Assembly (NCBI RefSeq): GCF_015709515.1
Contig: NZ_JADNQZ010000059.1
Location: 186,001-250,000 of the forward strand
Length of the DNA stretch: 64,000 nucleotides
Source of the DNA: Methylocystis sp. H62
Lineage (GTDB): Bacteria > Pseudomonadota > Alphaproteobacteria > Rhizobiales > Beijerinckiaceae
Direction: 5' to 3'
Shown here piece by piece: positions 7,841 through 16,781 of this stretch. The notes below the pieces were generated by a model. It made no database searches. It was not told the origin of the DNA and saw only the letters and a program-made list of their open reading frames with translations. The stretch's first letter is position 1. Each line of letters begins with the position of its first letter. Position numbers and translations under genes: made by a program.

Positions 7841-8740
7841 GTGGGCTACTATTTACGGATTGTAGGCTCCGGCCACGCGGAACAGGTGTGGCGGATCAAA
7901 GATCGTAAGGCGGTTCGTCTTGGCGTCAGCAATCCAGAAAGAGGCCCCGGTTCTTACTTCGAGGCGTCTCAACAAGAAACGATCTGGGAGGCTATCGAAC
8001 GCGGGGGGTGGTCCCGACTTTCGTTTCACAAGATAGAGCTTGACCCGCGGCAATACTGTCCGCGCATGGCACGCCCCTTGAGCTATGAAAAGCAGCGCTA
8101 CATGCGTAGCCCGAGTGTAACGGAGAATCCGAATATTGTCGCTCTAGGGTTGGGCCAAGCGAACGCTCGTATGCGCCGCTTGGACCTAATCTGTCAGACG
8201 GTGCATCCGGCACCGGACACGCTTGATGTATTCGGACATGAAATTCGGAACCTTCTGATCTTAGCGTCCACGGAAGTAGAGGCTCACTGGCGCGGCGTTC
8301 TAGTCGCGAACCGCGCCGTCACGGAACAGCTCCGCACCAGAGACTACGTGCGTCTCGTTCGGCCAATGAGGCTCGATGGTTATGCCGTGAGCTTCTCCAG
8401 CTACCCTTGGCTACCAGCGGTCAAGCCTTTTTTCGGCTGGAACACCGAGCGGCCGACAAAATCGCTCAGCTGGTATGACGCGTATAACCAAGTCAAACAT
8501 GATCGTGAGGGTGCTTTCCGACAGGCAAGCTTGGAACACGCGATTAACGCTGTCAGCGCATGCGTTGTTATGTTGGCTGCACAGTTCACTCCCTCGATTG
8601 GTCTCGGTGGGCATTCTGATTTAAGCGCGTATTTCCGGTTCCAGGAGATTCCTCAATGGACGCCTAGCGAAATCTATTGTGACTTTGCCGAAGACGGGCG
8701 TGACTGGACCGCTGTGCAGCATCCTAATCTCAGGATTTAA
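7841..8740 (+). CDS. Unrecognised protein, possible acquired gene
   Basis: 299 residues from a GTG at 7841, the only standard start after the in-frame TAG at 7796; there is no clear ribosome site. Soluble, with no signal peptide. Its codon use is visibly less GC-biased than that of its neighbours. The segment from residue 130 on (GHEIRNLLILASTEVEAHWR, then SWYDAYNQVKHDRE near 213-226) looks all-helical, and the N-x-x-K-H-x-R pattern is reminiscent of HEPN-like proteins, a weak inference. It stands alone between a gene-free stretch and repeats upstream of glyQ, which suggests transfer. Confidence 0.6.
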   Translation: MGYYLRIVGSGHAEQVWRIKDRKAVRLGVSNPERGPGSYFEASQQETIWEAIERGGWSRLSFHKIELDPRQYCPRMARPLSYEKQRYMRSPSVTENPNIVALGLGQANARMRRLDLICQTVHPAPDTLDVFGHEIRNLLILASTEVEAHWRGVLVANRAVTEQLRTRDYVRLVRPMRLDGYAVSFSSYPWLPAVKPFFGWNTERPTKSLSWYDAYNQVKHDREGAFRQASLEHAINAVSACVVMLAAQFTPSIGLGGHSDLSAYFRFQEIPQWTPSEIYCDFAEDGRDWTAVQHPNLRI

Positions 8741-9057
8741 CGTCGGCTCTGGCCCATCCCGGATATTCACCCGCCCGCCGTCTGCAAAGCATGTCGTTGA
8801 CCTGCGTTGGCCCCGCCAATAGCTTGCGCGCAAACCCTCTCCCCGCTGGCGGGGAGAGGGAAGGGTGAGGGGCTTGGGGTTTTGACATGAGCGTTGATCG
8901 AAGCACGGAAGCAAACGTCAAGAATCCTTCAGCCAACGCTCCCAGCCCCTCACCCCAACCCTCTCAACGCAAGTCGGATTTTTCCGACTTGCGCGTTGAA
9001 TGCGGAAGTCGGCAACAGCCGACTTCCGAGGAACTGGGAGAGGGAGTATACGCGGCG
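8741..9057. repeat. Gene-free stretch with CCCTCTCC-type palindromic repeat
   Basis: From about 8834 to 9048: CCCTCTCCCCGCTGGCGGGG and AGGGTGAGGGGCTTGGGG, mirrored about 80 bp later by CAGCCCCTCACCCCAACCC. Two further hairpins follow (GCAAGTCGGATTTTTCCGAC and GGAAGTCGGCAACAGCCGAC) before GGGAGAGGGAG. It resembles family C in layout and lies directly upstream of glyQ. A frame open from 8887 in phase with glyQ translates this repeat and is not credible as coding. Confidence 0.65.
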
Positions 9058-9990
9058 ATGCCCCCCATCGCCCCCCATCTTTCCCCCATCCGCTCCTTCC
9101 AGGGGCTCATCCTCACCCTGCAAAACTTCTGGGCGGCGCAGGGCTGCGTCATTCTGCAGCCCTATGACATGGAGATGGGCGCGGGCACCTTTCATCCGGC
9201 CACGACGCTGCGCGCGCTCGGCCCGAAGCCGTGGCGCGCGGCCTATGCGCAGCCCTGCCGGCGCCCCAAGGACGGGCGCTATGGCGAGAATCCCAATCGC
9301 CTGCAGCATTACTATCAGTTCCAGGTGATCCTCAAACCCTCGCCCCCCGATCTGCAGGAGCTCTATCTCGCTTCGCTTTCGGCGATTGGCGTCGATCCGA
9401 AGCTCCACGACATCCGCTTCGTCGAGGACGATTGGGAAAGCCCGACGCTCGGCGCCTGGGGGCTCGGGTGGGAATGCTGGTGCGACGGCATGGAGGTCTC
9501 GCAGTTCACTTATTTCCAGCAGGTGGCGGGCTTCGAATGCGCGCCGGTCGCCGGCGAACTGACCTATGGGCTGGAGCGTCTCGCCTGCTATCTGCAGGGC
9601 GTCGACAGCATCATGGAATTGAATTTCAACGGCCGCGACGGCGACGAAAAAGTCACCTACGCCGACGTCTTTCTGCAGGCCGAGCAGGAATATTCGCGCC
9701 ACAATTTTGAGGCCGCCGACACGGGAAAACTTTTTAAAGATTTCAAGGACGCCGAATCCGAATGCGAGCGCCTGCTGCATTTTGGCGCGGGCTCGGGCGA
9801 CGAGATGCATCTCATGGCGCTGCCGGCCTATGACCAATGCATCAAGGCGAGCCACGCCTTCAATCTTCTCGACGCGCGCGGCGTGATCTCGGTGACCGAG
9901 CGCCAGAGCTATATTTTGCGCGTGCGCGAACTCGCCAAGGCCTGCGGCGCGGCCTGGCTGCGCACGGCGGGCGGCGGCGCGAACGGATAG
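9058..9990 (+). CDS. glyQ: Glycyl-tRNA synthetase alpha subunit
   Basis: 310 residues; catalytic alpha chain of the alpha2beta2 class II glycyl-tRNA synthetase. Family blocks: [17 protein letters not shown] near the N terminus, [16 protein letters not shown], the motif 2-like region [26 protein letters not shown], and [19 protein letters not shown] near the end. ATG 9058 gives the usual family length; GGGAGAGGGA lies about 11 nt upstream. The beta-subunit gene glyS does not follow: the next genes are an unknown protein and a convergent ChaC-like gene. The enzyme needs a GlyS encoded elsewhere. Confidence 0.96.
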   Translation: MPPIAPHLSPIRSFQGLILTLQNFWAAQGCVILQPYDMEMGAGTFHPATTLRALGPKPWRAAYAQPCRRPKDGRYGENPNRLQHYYQFQVILKPSPPDLQELYLASLSAIGVDPKLHDIRFVEDDWESPTLGAWGLGWECWCDGMEVSQFTYFQQVAGFECAPVAGELTYGLERLACYLQGVDSIMELNFNGRDGDEKVTYADVFLQAEQEYSRHNFEAADTGKLFKDFKDAESECERLLHFGAGSGDEMHLMALPAYDQCIKASHAFNLLDARGVISVTERQSYILRVRELAKACGAAWLRTAGGGANG

Positions 9991-10268
9991 GGCGCGCGCG
10001 CTATTGCGAAAGCCTCAATCGGCGCCCACCTCGATAAGAGGTAAAGCGTTCGTCATGCGCGTTGGCGCACATCTTCCAAGATCATCGCCATGCATAACTA
10101 AGCGCGAGACGGGAAACCGTCTTGCGCCGTTGGCGAGTAGCGGCGCGTGCGCGCCTGTCCTGTCTTTTGCCAGGAACCCAAGAGACATGGATGGGCGCGC
10201 GCTCCTTGACGTTGTGCCCGTTTCGTTCTAGTCATGTTCCGTGTTCATCCTCGTTAGCGGATCGTGCC

Positions 10269-10697
10269 ATGTATCAGCCCCGTTATCCGTCTTTCAGCAT
10301 CGCTCGCAGCGTCTCTAGCAGCGCCTCTAGCAGCGTCTTGGGGCTTGAGGATTCCGCGCCGCGCGGCCAGGCGCTTCTATCGCTCGCCGAGACGGATTCG
10401 CTGCGCAGCCGGTTCTTTTCCTGGCGCGGCGCTTCCGGCCGCCGCTATGTGTGCTCGGTGTTTCAGTCGGGCGAGGAGTCTTTCGTCGCCGACGTGACGA
10501 ATGGCGTCGTCATCGGCGTCGCGCGGGAGGGCGCGGCGACGCGGCCGGTCTGCGTCTTTCTCGCGCAGGAACGCAGCTACGGCGACCGCCGCGGGCTGCG
10601 CGAGATCGCGCGGGAGCTCGGCGTCGCCGAATGGCATGTGCATTTTTGCGCCGACGCCGCGTCGTTGCGCGATCTTTCCGCGTCGCTGCTCAACTGA
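10269..10697 (+). CDS. Unrecognised 142-residue protein
   Basis: ATG 10269. A Ser-rich N terminus (about 1-40) precedes a compact domain with FFSWRGASGRRYVCSVF, DVTNGVVIGVAR, PVCVFLAQE and WHVHFCADAA segments, alternating hydrophobic strands and suggesting a small alpha/beta protein. No signal peptide or membrane helix. I do not recognise the family. The roughly 280 bp between glyQ and this gene show no strong signal, so co-transcription with glyQ is uncertain. Coding-like composition and full-length openness support a real gene, but the start is not well defined. Confidence 0.55.
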   Translation: MYQPRYPSFSIARSVSSSASSSVLGLEDSAPRGQALLSLAETDSLRSRFFSWRGASGRRYVCSVFQSGEESFVADVTNGVVIGVAREGAATRPVCVFLAQERSYGDRRGLREIARELGVAEWHVHFCADAASLRDLSASLLN

Positions 10698-10804
10698 TCA
10701 GGCGGACCGTCTGTAGCGTCAGCGTTGCGTCGCGAGTTTCGTGCGCGCAAGTCTGTGCGCGCAAGCGTTAGTCGTTGCGTAAAAGCGTTGTGCAAAGCGT
10801 TGCG

Positions 10805-11401
10805 TCAAAGCGGCGTCGGCTCATCGCCGGCGCCGCCGGTCGCGGGCCCGGTCCTGCAGGACTCGTGATCGAGCCGGCGGACGACCTCGGCGAGTTCGGC
10901 GTCATGGATGTCGAGCCGCAGCAGATGTTCGTAGGTGTTGCGCACATAGGCGGGATTGTCGCCGTTGAGGCCGACGCCTTCGGCGATCAGGCGAATCATC
11001 TCATCTTCCGGCAGCCGCCCGGCGTATTGGATATGCGTGCGGTCGACGACATAGGCGAGGGCCTTGGCGCCGCCGCCGTCGACGAATCGCACGCCGAGCG
11101 TTTTTTCGAGATAGACCGAGGTGACGAGTTCGCGTTCGCGCAGATAGCGAATCGTTTCGGCGCGGTCGCGCGCCGCGATTTTGAAGGCGACGCCCTGGCA
11201 GGAGCCGCCGCGATCGAGCCCGAGCACCAGCCCCGGCCGCTGCGGCGTGCCGCGATGGACATGCGAGAAGATGCACAGCGCCCGGTGATAGCCGTGCACC
11301 CAGGCGAGCGCGCTGTCGAGGAAGTCGAAGCCCGGCCGCCACATCAGCGACCCGTAGCCGAACACCCAGAAATCTTCGTCCCGCGGACTGGCTGAACCCA
11401 T
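10805..11401 (-). CDS. ChaC-like gamma-glutamylcyclotransferase
   Basis: 198 residues; splits glutathione's gamma-glutamyl bond to 5-oxoproline and Cys-Gly. The diagnostic substrate-binding loop is VFGYGSLMWRPGF near the N terminus; further family blocks are RALCIFSHVHRGTPQRPGLVLGLDRGGSC and YLRERELVTSVYLEK, the latter carrying the likely catalytic Glu. The start ATG 11401 has AAAAGG about 6-8 nt upstream; a 22-residue in-frame extension upstream lacks a ribosome site. Convergent with the unknown gene at 10269. Confidence 0.88.
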   Translation of the reverse strand: MGSASPRDEDFWVFGYGSLMWRPGFDFLDSALAWVHGYHRALCIFSHVHRGTPQRPGLVLGLDRGGSCQGVAFKIAARDRAETIRYLRERELVTSVYLEKTLGVRFVDGGGAKALAYVVDRTHIQYAGRLPEDEMIRLIAEGVGLNGDNPAYVRNTYEHLLRLDIHDAELAEVVRRLDHESCRTGPATGGAGDEPTPL

Positions 11402-11760
11402 TCTACGCCTTTTAAGCCTCGCGATTTCGCTCAAAAATTCGCAGTGTTGGACTGAAGGTTTCCTCATCCTGAGGAGCCTGCACCCAAGTCGGGCTTGCCT
11501 GACTTGGGCTTCAAATGCCGATCACGGGTAAACCCGAGATCGGCGCAGGCGTCTCGAAGGATGAGGGAACCGTCACCTGACGGCCGACTCATGTCTCGAA
11601 TCCATTTTTTCCGCCGCAATCCTGCGATGCAATGAAAATCGTGATTCGGTGGCGGAATGCGACGCGCCTCCGTCTCGGGAGCGCCTTCGGTAGCGCCTAC
11701 CCACAACATATCGCGTCGGTTTTCTTGCTTTCCCCTGCAGTTTGTGGCGGTCTTTAGGCA
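11402..11760. repeat. Gene-free stretch with repeat family D
   Basis: Between divergent chaC-like and smc. At 11461-11568 lies a CCTCATCCTGAGGAGCC ... CTCGAAGGATGAGGGA element with inner hairpins CCCAAGTCGGGCTTGCCTGA and CCGATCACGGGTAAACCCGA. This class is widespread in Hyphomicrobiales genomes; only one copy is seen here. The remainder (11569-11760) presumably holds the smc promoter, but I see no convincing hexamers. Confidence 0.6.
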
Positions 11761-14700
11761 ATGAAATTCGAGCGCCTGCGCCTTCTGGGCTTCAAGAGCT
11801 TCTGCGAGCCGACCGATTTCCTCATCGAGCCGGGCTTAACCGGCGTCGTCGGCCCCAATGGCTGCGGCAAGTCGAATCTGGTCGAAGCCCTGCGCTGGGT
11901 GATGGGCGAAAACTCCTATAAAAACATGCGCGCGTCCGGCATGGACGACGTGATTTTCTCGGGCGGCGGCTCGCGCCCGGCGCGCAATCTGGCCGAGGTC
12001 GGGCTGGTGCTCGACAATTCGTCGCGCACGGCGCCGGCGGCCTTCAACGACGCCGACGCGATCGAGGTCACGCGCCGAATCGAGCGCGAGCAGGGCTCCA
12101 CCTACCGAATCAACGGCCGCGAGGTGCGCGCCCGCGACGTGCAGCTTCTCTTCGCCGACGCCGCCACCGGCGCCCGCTCGCCTTCGCTCGTGCGCCAGGG
12201 ACAGATCGGCGAGATCATTTCGGCGAAGCCGCAGGCGCGCCGCCGCATCCTCGAAGACGCCGCCGGCGTCGCCGGGCTGCATTCGCGCCGGCACGAGGCT
12301 GAGCTGCGCCTCAACGCCGCGTCGGAAAATCTCACGCGCCTCGAAGACGTGTTGAAACAGGTCGACGGCCAGGCCGACAGCCTCAAGCGCCAGGCGCGCC
12401 AGGCCACAAAATACCGCGGGCTCGCGGCGCAGATCCGCAAGAACGAGGCGCTGGCGGCGCTTCTCGCCTATCAGCTCGCCGCACAGCAGCTGCAGGGCGC
12501 CGCTTCGAAGCTCGACGCCGGCCGGCGCAGCGTGCAGGACCGCACGCTGGAGCAGGCGGAGGCGGCGAAGTTCCAGGCGGTCGCCGCGCATGAGCTGCCG
12601 CCGCTGCGCGACAAGGAGGCGGAGGCCGGCGCGGCGCTGCATCGGCTCGTCGTCGCGCGTCAGGCGCTCGAGGCCGACGAGCAGCGCGCCAAGCAGAGAA
12701 TCGCCGAGCTTCAGCGCCATATCGAACAGTTCGGCCGCGATCTCGAGCGCGAACGCGCGCTGATTCAGGACGCGGCGGAGGTCGCGCAGCGGCTTGAGGA
12801 GGAGCGCGCCGAGCTGCAAGGCGGCGACGCCCACGACGCCGGCCGCGAGACCGAGGCGCAAGCGCGGCTGATCGACGTCGAAGCGGCGCTGGCGGCGACC
12901 GAGGCCGAGCTGTCGAGCGCGCAGGAGCAACTCGCCGGCGTCAACGCCAGGCGATCGGCTCTTGAAGCGGCGCTGCGCGATGAAAATCAGCGGGTCGCGC
13001 GCTTCGAGGCGGAGCTCACCCGCATCGAGACGGAATTTGCGCTGATCGCCGGGCAGGGCGGCGGCGCCGACGAGGTCGAGCGTCTCGCCCAGGCGTTCGA
13101 ACAGGCGGCGCAGGACGCGCGCGGAGCGGAAGAAGCTACGCAGGAGGCCGAGGCCGCCACCCGGCGGGCGCGCGACGCCGAGACCGCCGCTCGCACGCCG
13201 CTGGAGCCGGCGGCGCTGCGCGCCCAGCGGCTCGAGACCGAGATCCGCACGCTCGAACATTTGCTGCAAACCGGCTCCGGCGGCCTCTGGGCGCCGGTGG
13301 TCGAGAGCATGACCGTCGAGAAGGGCTATGAGACCGCGCTGGGCGCGGCGCTCGGCGACGATCTCGACGCCTCGGCCGAAGATTCGGCGCCGGCGCATTG
13401 GTCGGTGACGTCTGGGGAGGGCGATTCGGCCCTGCCCAATGGCGTGCGCGCGCTCGCCGCGCTGGTCGAGGCGCCGCCGGCGCTGCGCCGTCGCCTCGCG
13501 CAGATCGGCGTCGTGCTGCGCACCGAGGGCGAGAGCCTGCGCAAGCTTCTAAAGCCCGGCCAGCGGCTCGTCTCGAAAGAGGGCGATCTGTGGCGCTGGG
13601 ACGGCTTCACCCAGGCCGCCGAGGCGCCGACCGCCGCCGCGCGCCGCCTCGCCGAGAAGAACCGGCTCGCCGATCTGCGCGTCGAAGCCGCCGCCGCGCG
13701 GGCCGCTGCCGATTCGCTGACCGCCGAGCTGAACGCGGCGCGCGAAGCCACGCGAGCGGCCGCCCAGGCCGACGCGGAGGCGCGCGACGCGCATCGCCGC
13801 GCGCGCGTTGGCCTGGAGGAAGCGCGCGAACGCCATTCGACGGCGGAGCGTCGTCAGGCGCAGATCGGCCAGCGCCTGTCAGCGCTGCAGGAAGCCAAGG
13901 CGCGGACGCTCGCCAATCGCGACGAGGCCGCGCAGAAGCGCACAAGCGTGACGCAGGCGCTCGACCAGCTTGAGGAGCCGGCCTTTCTCGCCGGCGCTTT
14001 GGAGAATTTGCGTGGCCGCGCTTTGGCCGAGCGCGCCCAGGCCGGCGAGGCGCGGGCCGCGGTTGCCTCCCTGCGCCACGAAAGAGCCGCGCGCGCGTCG
14101 CGGCTCGCGGCGATCGCGCGAGAAACGGCGTCATGGGCGGAGCGCCGCGATCGGGCGCAGGACCGCATCGGCGAGCTGGAAGAGCGGCTGGCGACGGCGC
14201 AAGAGGAAAACGCGCGCCTAGGCGACGCGCCCGACGCCTTCATCGGCCAGCGCCGCGCGCTGATGAATGCGCTCGAAGAGGCCGAGGCCGCGCGTCGCGA
14301 CGCATCCGACGCGCGCGCCAGCGCCGAAACGCGTCTTGCCGAATCTGACCGCGCCGCCCGCGCCGCCCTCGAGGCGATGAGCGCCGCGCGCGAAGAGATG
14401 GCGCGCAGCGAGGCGCAGCTGGAGGCCGCGCGCCAGCGCGTCGCCGACGTCGAGCGCGCCATCGCGCATGATCTCGAATCGACGCCGCAGGCGCTCGCCC
14501 AACTCGCCGAGGTCAAAGACGGCGACGATCTGCCGGAGATCGCCGACATCGAGCGGCGGCTTGAGAATTTGCGCGCCGACCGCGAACGGCTCGGCGCGGT
14601 CAATCTGCGCGCCGAGGACGAACTCACCGAGGTCGAGGCGCAGCGCGAAAAGATGATCGCCGAGCGCGACGACCTTTCGGAAGCGATCAAGAAATTGCGC

Positions 14701-15216
14701 GCCGCGATCGCCAGTCTCAACAAGGAGGGGCGCGAGCGCATGCTCGCGGCCTTCGACAAGGTCAACGCGCATTTCAAGGAGTTGTTCACCATCCTTTTTG
14801 ACGGCGGCGCGGCCGAACTGCAGCTTGTCGAAAGCGACGATCCGCTTGAGGCCGGCCTCGACATTCTCGCGCGCCCGCCGGGCAAGAAGCCGACGACGAT
14901 GACGCTGCTGTCGGGCGGCGAGCAGGCGCTGACCGCGATGTCGCTCATTTTCGCGGTCTTCCTGACCAATCCATCGCCGATCTGCGTGCTCGACGAGGTC
15001 GACGCGCCGCTCGATGACAGCAATGTCGAGCGCTTCTGCGATCTCTTGGAGGAGATGCGCAAGAAGACCGACACGCGCTTCGTCACCATCACCCATAATC
15101 CGATCACCATGGCGCGCATGGACCGGCTGTTCGGCGTGACGCAGGCCGAGCGCGGCATCTCGCAGCTGGTCTCGGTCGATCTCGAGCAGGCGGAGAAATT
15201 CGCGTTGGCGAGTTGA
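11761..15216 (+). CDS. smc: Chromosome segregation ATPase SMC
   Basis: 1151 residues; condensin core that organises and segregates the nucleoid. The N-terminal ABC half has Walker A GPNGCGKSN (31-39) and a Q-loop region (SLVRQGQIGEI). A long coiled coil runs from about 165 to 500, the hinge is about 495-605 (GGLWAPVVESMTVEKGYETA), and a second coil extends to about 1000. The C-terminal half has the signature LLSGGEQ (about 1049-1055) and Walker B VLDEVDAPLDD (about 1074). Typical length. Very Ala/Arg/Glu-rich coils generate long spurious antisense frames. scpA and scpB are not in the window. ATG 11761 lacks a strong ribosome site. Confidence 0.96.
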   Translation: MKFERLRLLGFKSFCEPTDFLIEPGLTGVVGPNGCGKSNLVEALRWVMGENSYKNMRASGMDDVIFSGGGSRPARNLAEVGLVLDNSSRTAPAAFNDADAIEVTRRIEREQGSTYRINGREVRARDVQLLFADAATGARSPSLVRQGQIGEIISAKPQARRRILEDAAGVAGLHSRRHEAELRLNAASENLTRLEDVLKQVDGQADSLKRQARQATKYRGLAAQIRKNEALAALLAYQLAAQQLQGAASKLDAGRRSVQDRTLEQAEAAKFQAVAAHELPPLRDKEAEAGAALHRLVVARQALEADEQRAKQRIAELQRHIEQFGRDLERERALIQDAAEVAQRLEEERAELQGGDAHDAGRETEAQARLIDVEAALAATEAELSSAQEQLAGVNARRSALEAALRDENQRVARFEAELTRIETEFALIAGQGGGADEVERLAQAFEQAAQDARGAEEATQEAEAATRRARDAETAARTPLEPAALRAQRLETEIRTLEHLLQTGSGGLWAPVVESMTVEKGYETALGAALGDDLDASAEDSAPAHWSVTSGEGDSALPNGVRALAALVEAPPALRRRLAQIGVVLRTEGESLRKLLKPGQRLVSKEGDLWRWDGFTQAAEAPTAAARRLAEKNRLADLRVEAAAARAAADSLTAELNAAREATRAAAQADAEARDAHRRARVGLEEARERHSTAERRQAQIGQRLSALQEAKARTLANRDEAAQKRTSVTQALDQLEEPAFLAGALENLRGRALAERAQAGEARAAVASLRHERAARASRLAAIARETASWAERRDRAQDRIGELEERLATAQEENARLGDAPDAFIGQRRALMNALEEAEAARRDASDARASAETRLAESDRAARAALEAMSAAREEMARSEAQLEAARQRVADVERAIAHDLESTPQALAQLAEVKDGDDLPEIADIERRLENLRADRERLGAVNLRAEDELTEVEAQREKMIAERDDLSEAIKKLRAAIASLNKEGRERMLAAFDKVNAHFKELFTILFDGGAAELQLVESDDPLEAGLDILARPPGKKPTTMTLLSGGEQALTAMSLIFAVFLTNPSPICVLDEVDAPLDDSNVERFCDLLEEMRKKTDTRFVTITHNPITMARMDRLFGVTQAERGISQLVSVDLEQAEKFALAS

Positions 15217-15299
15217 GGGATTGAGACGTTCAACGCGCTTGGCCTCCGCTTGGGCGCGAACGCGTGATGGCAATTTCGCTTGATCTTGTTCGCAACGCC

Positions 15300-15407
15300 G
15301 TCATTCCCGGCAGGCCGAAGGCCTGACCGGGAATCCAGAGCCGATCCAGGAATGCTGGTTTTGATTCTGGATTCCCGATCGCGCGCAAGACGCGCGTCGG
15401 GAATGAC
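15300..15407. repeat. Intergenic repeat family B, copy 2
   Basis: 108 bp from GTCATTCCCGG to CGGGAATGAC with internal GGGAATCCAGAGC and TCTGGATTCCC arms. It lies between smc and the transporter gene, both on the plus strand, so it may act as a transcript-end structure for smc. Confidence 0.85.
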
Positions 15408-15452
15408 CTGCGAGCGGTTCGAATGACAATCGTGTGATCGGGCGAAGCTGAC

Positions 15453-16466
15453 ATGACCAGAAGCGAATTTGTTCTGCGTTCGGCGATTTTCATTGCGCTC
15501 GCCCTCGCGCCGTTTCTCATCTGGCTGCTCTTCAATGTCATCGTGCTTGCGACAGGCGCGGTGCTCGTCGCGACGCTCATTCATCTTGTGGCGACGCCTT
15601 TCCTCAAGCTGCGACTGCCGCGCGGCGTGGCGCTCACGCTTTCGGGCCTGCTGATCGCCGCGATCATCGGTGGAACCTTCTATCTCTTCGGCCGGACGAT
15701 GGCTTCGGAATTTCATGAGGTGCTGCGCCGCGCCGAGGACACGGCGGACGCGATCTCGCTCGAAATCGCCCGATCGGGACTGTCCGACTATCTGCCAAAA
15801 TCGTTGAGCGAAGATTTTTCGCTGTCGGATCTGATCGGACGGTCGTTCACCATCAGCATCGAGGCCGTTCTTGGCGCGCTCGTGGCTTTTTTCGCCGGCG
15901 TGTTCATCGCGAGCGAGCCGGCGCTCTACAGCGAAGGCTTCACGCTGCTGTTTGCGCCGCGCTGGCGCAACAGAGCGCGCGAAACGCTCGGTCACGTCTC
16001 CACCGCGCTGCGCCGCTGGCTGCTTGGTCAGATGATTGAAATGGTCACAATGGGCGTCATGGCCGGCGTGGCGGTCTGGCTCATCGGCCTGCCGTCGCCC
16101 TTCGCGCTAGGCGCCATATCGGGGCTCTCGGAATTCATCCCCTATATCGGACCGATTCTGGCGATCTTTCCTTCAGTGGCGGTCGCGGCCACGATCGGAC
16201 CCTACACGATGCTTTGGACGATCCTCGCTTACCTCGCCATTCATCAGCTCGACGGCAACATGATCATGCCGCTCATCCAGCGGCAATTGGTGCGCGTGCC
16301 GCCGGCGCTCATGCTCATTTCGATCGCGCTGTTCGGCACGCTGTTCGGATTGGGCGCGACGATCTTCGCGGCGCCGCTGACGGTCGTCATCTATGTCGCG
16401 GTGATCAAGCTCTATGTGCGGGATACGCTGGGCGAGTCGACGCCGCTGCCGGGAGAGAAGGCGTAA
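15453..16466 (+). CDS. AI-2E family transporter
   Basis: 337 residues, PF01594-type integral membrane protein of the inner membrane. Pattern: two or three N-terminal helices (about 10-85), a soluble stretch (about 90-130), then helices including LGALVAFFAGVFIASEP, the family-typical LPSPFALGAISGLSEFIPYIGPI (about 214-236) and a re-entrant LISIALFGTLFGLGATIFAAPL near the end. The family includes E. coli TqsA/YdiK and Na+/H+ antiporters; the substrate cannot be assigned. ATG 15453. Preceded by repeat B2, followed by repeat C2. Confidence 0.88.
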   Translation: MTRSEFVLRSAIFIALALAPFLIWLLFNVIVLATGAVLVATLIHLVATPFLKLRLPRGVALTLSGLLIAAIIGGTFYLFGRTMASEFHEVLRRAEDTADAISLEIARSGLSDYLPKSLSEDFSLSDLIGRSFTISIEAVLGALVAFFAGVFIASEPALYSEGFTLLFAPRWRNRARETLGHVSTALRRWLLGQMIEMVTMGVMAGVAVWLIGLPSPFALGAISGLSEFIPYIGPILAIFPSVAVAATIGPYTMLWTILAYLAIHQLDGNMIMPLIQRQLVRVPPALMLISIALFGTLFGLGATIFAAPLTVVIYVAVIKLYVRDTLGESTPLPGEKA

Positions 16467-16467
16467 A

Positions 16468-16644
16468 CACCCTCCCCTTGAGGGGGAGGGTCGCGCCGAA
16501 GGCGCGGGGTGGGGTGAAGCCCTTCTCCGATGATTGCTTATGACGTGCGCCATTTCAGTGCGACTTTGTTTATGCATTTATCCGTAAGTCACCCCACCCC
16601 GAAACGCTTCGCGTTTCGACCCTCCCCCTCAAGGGGAGGGTGGA
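16468..16644. repeat. Composite palindromic repeat family C, copy 2
   Basis: Left unit CACCCTCCCCTTGAGGGGGA plus hairpin CGCGCCGAAGGCGCG and GGGTGGGGTGA; right unit TCACCCCACCCCG, hairpin AAACGCTTCGCGTTT, then CCCTCCCCCTCAAGGGGAGG. It sits between the convergent transporter and phytochrome genes. The remaining gene-free DNA to 16781 shows nothing else. Confidence 0.82.
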
Positions 16645-16781
16645 GATCGTCGTCGGCGGCGATCAAATTGAAAACAGCCGCCCGCGCATCGACTTACGCC
16701 AGCGAAAACCACATGTGGTCACAAGCTGCCCGAATGAAAACAGTGCCGCCCGAGCAGGCCGATGCCGGCCTACACCCTTTC

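Noticed and set aside
8887-9057. N-terminal extension of GlyQ by 57 residues
   Set aside because: The extension translates palindromic repeat sequence; ATG 9058 gives the normal family length.
13854-15995. 713-codon minus-strand frame opposite smc and the transporter
   Set aside because: It spans two unrelated genes and a repeat, with a Ser/Arg/Ala-rich translation.
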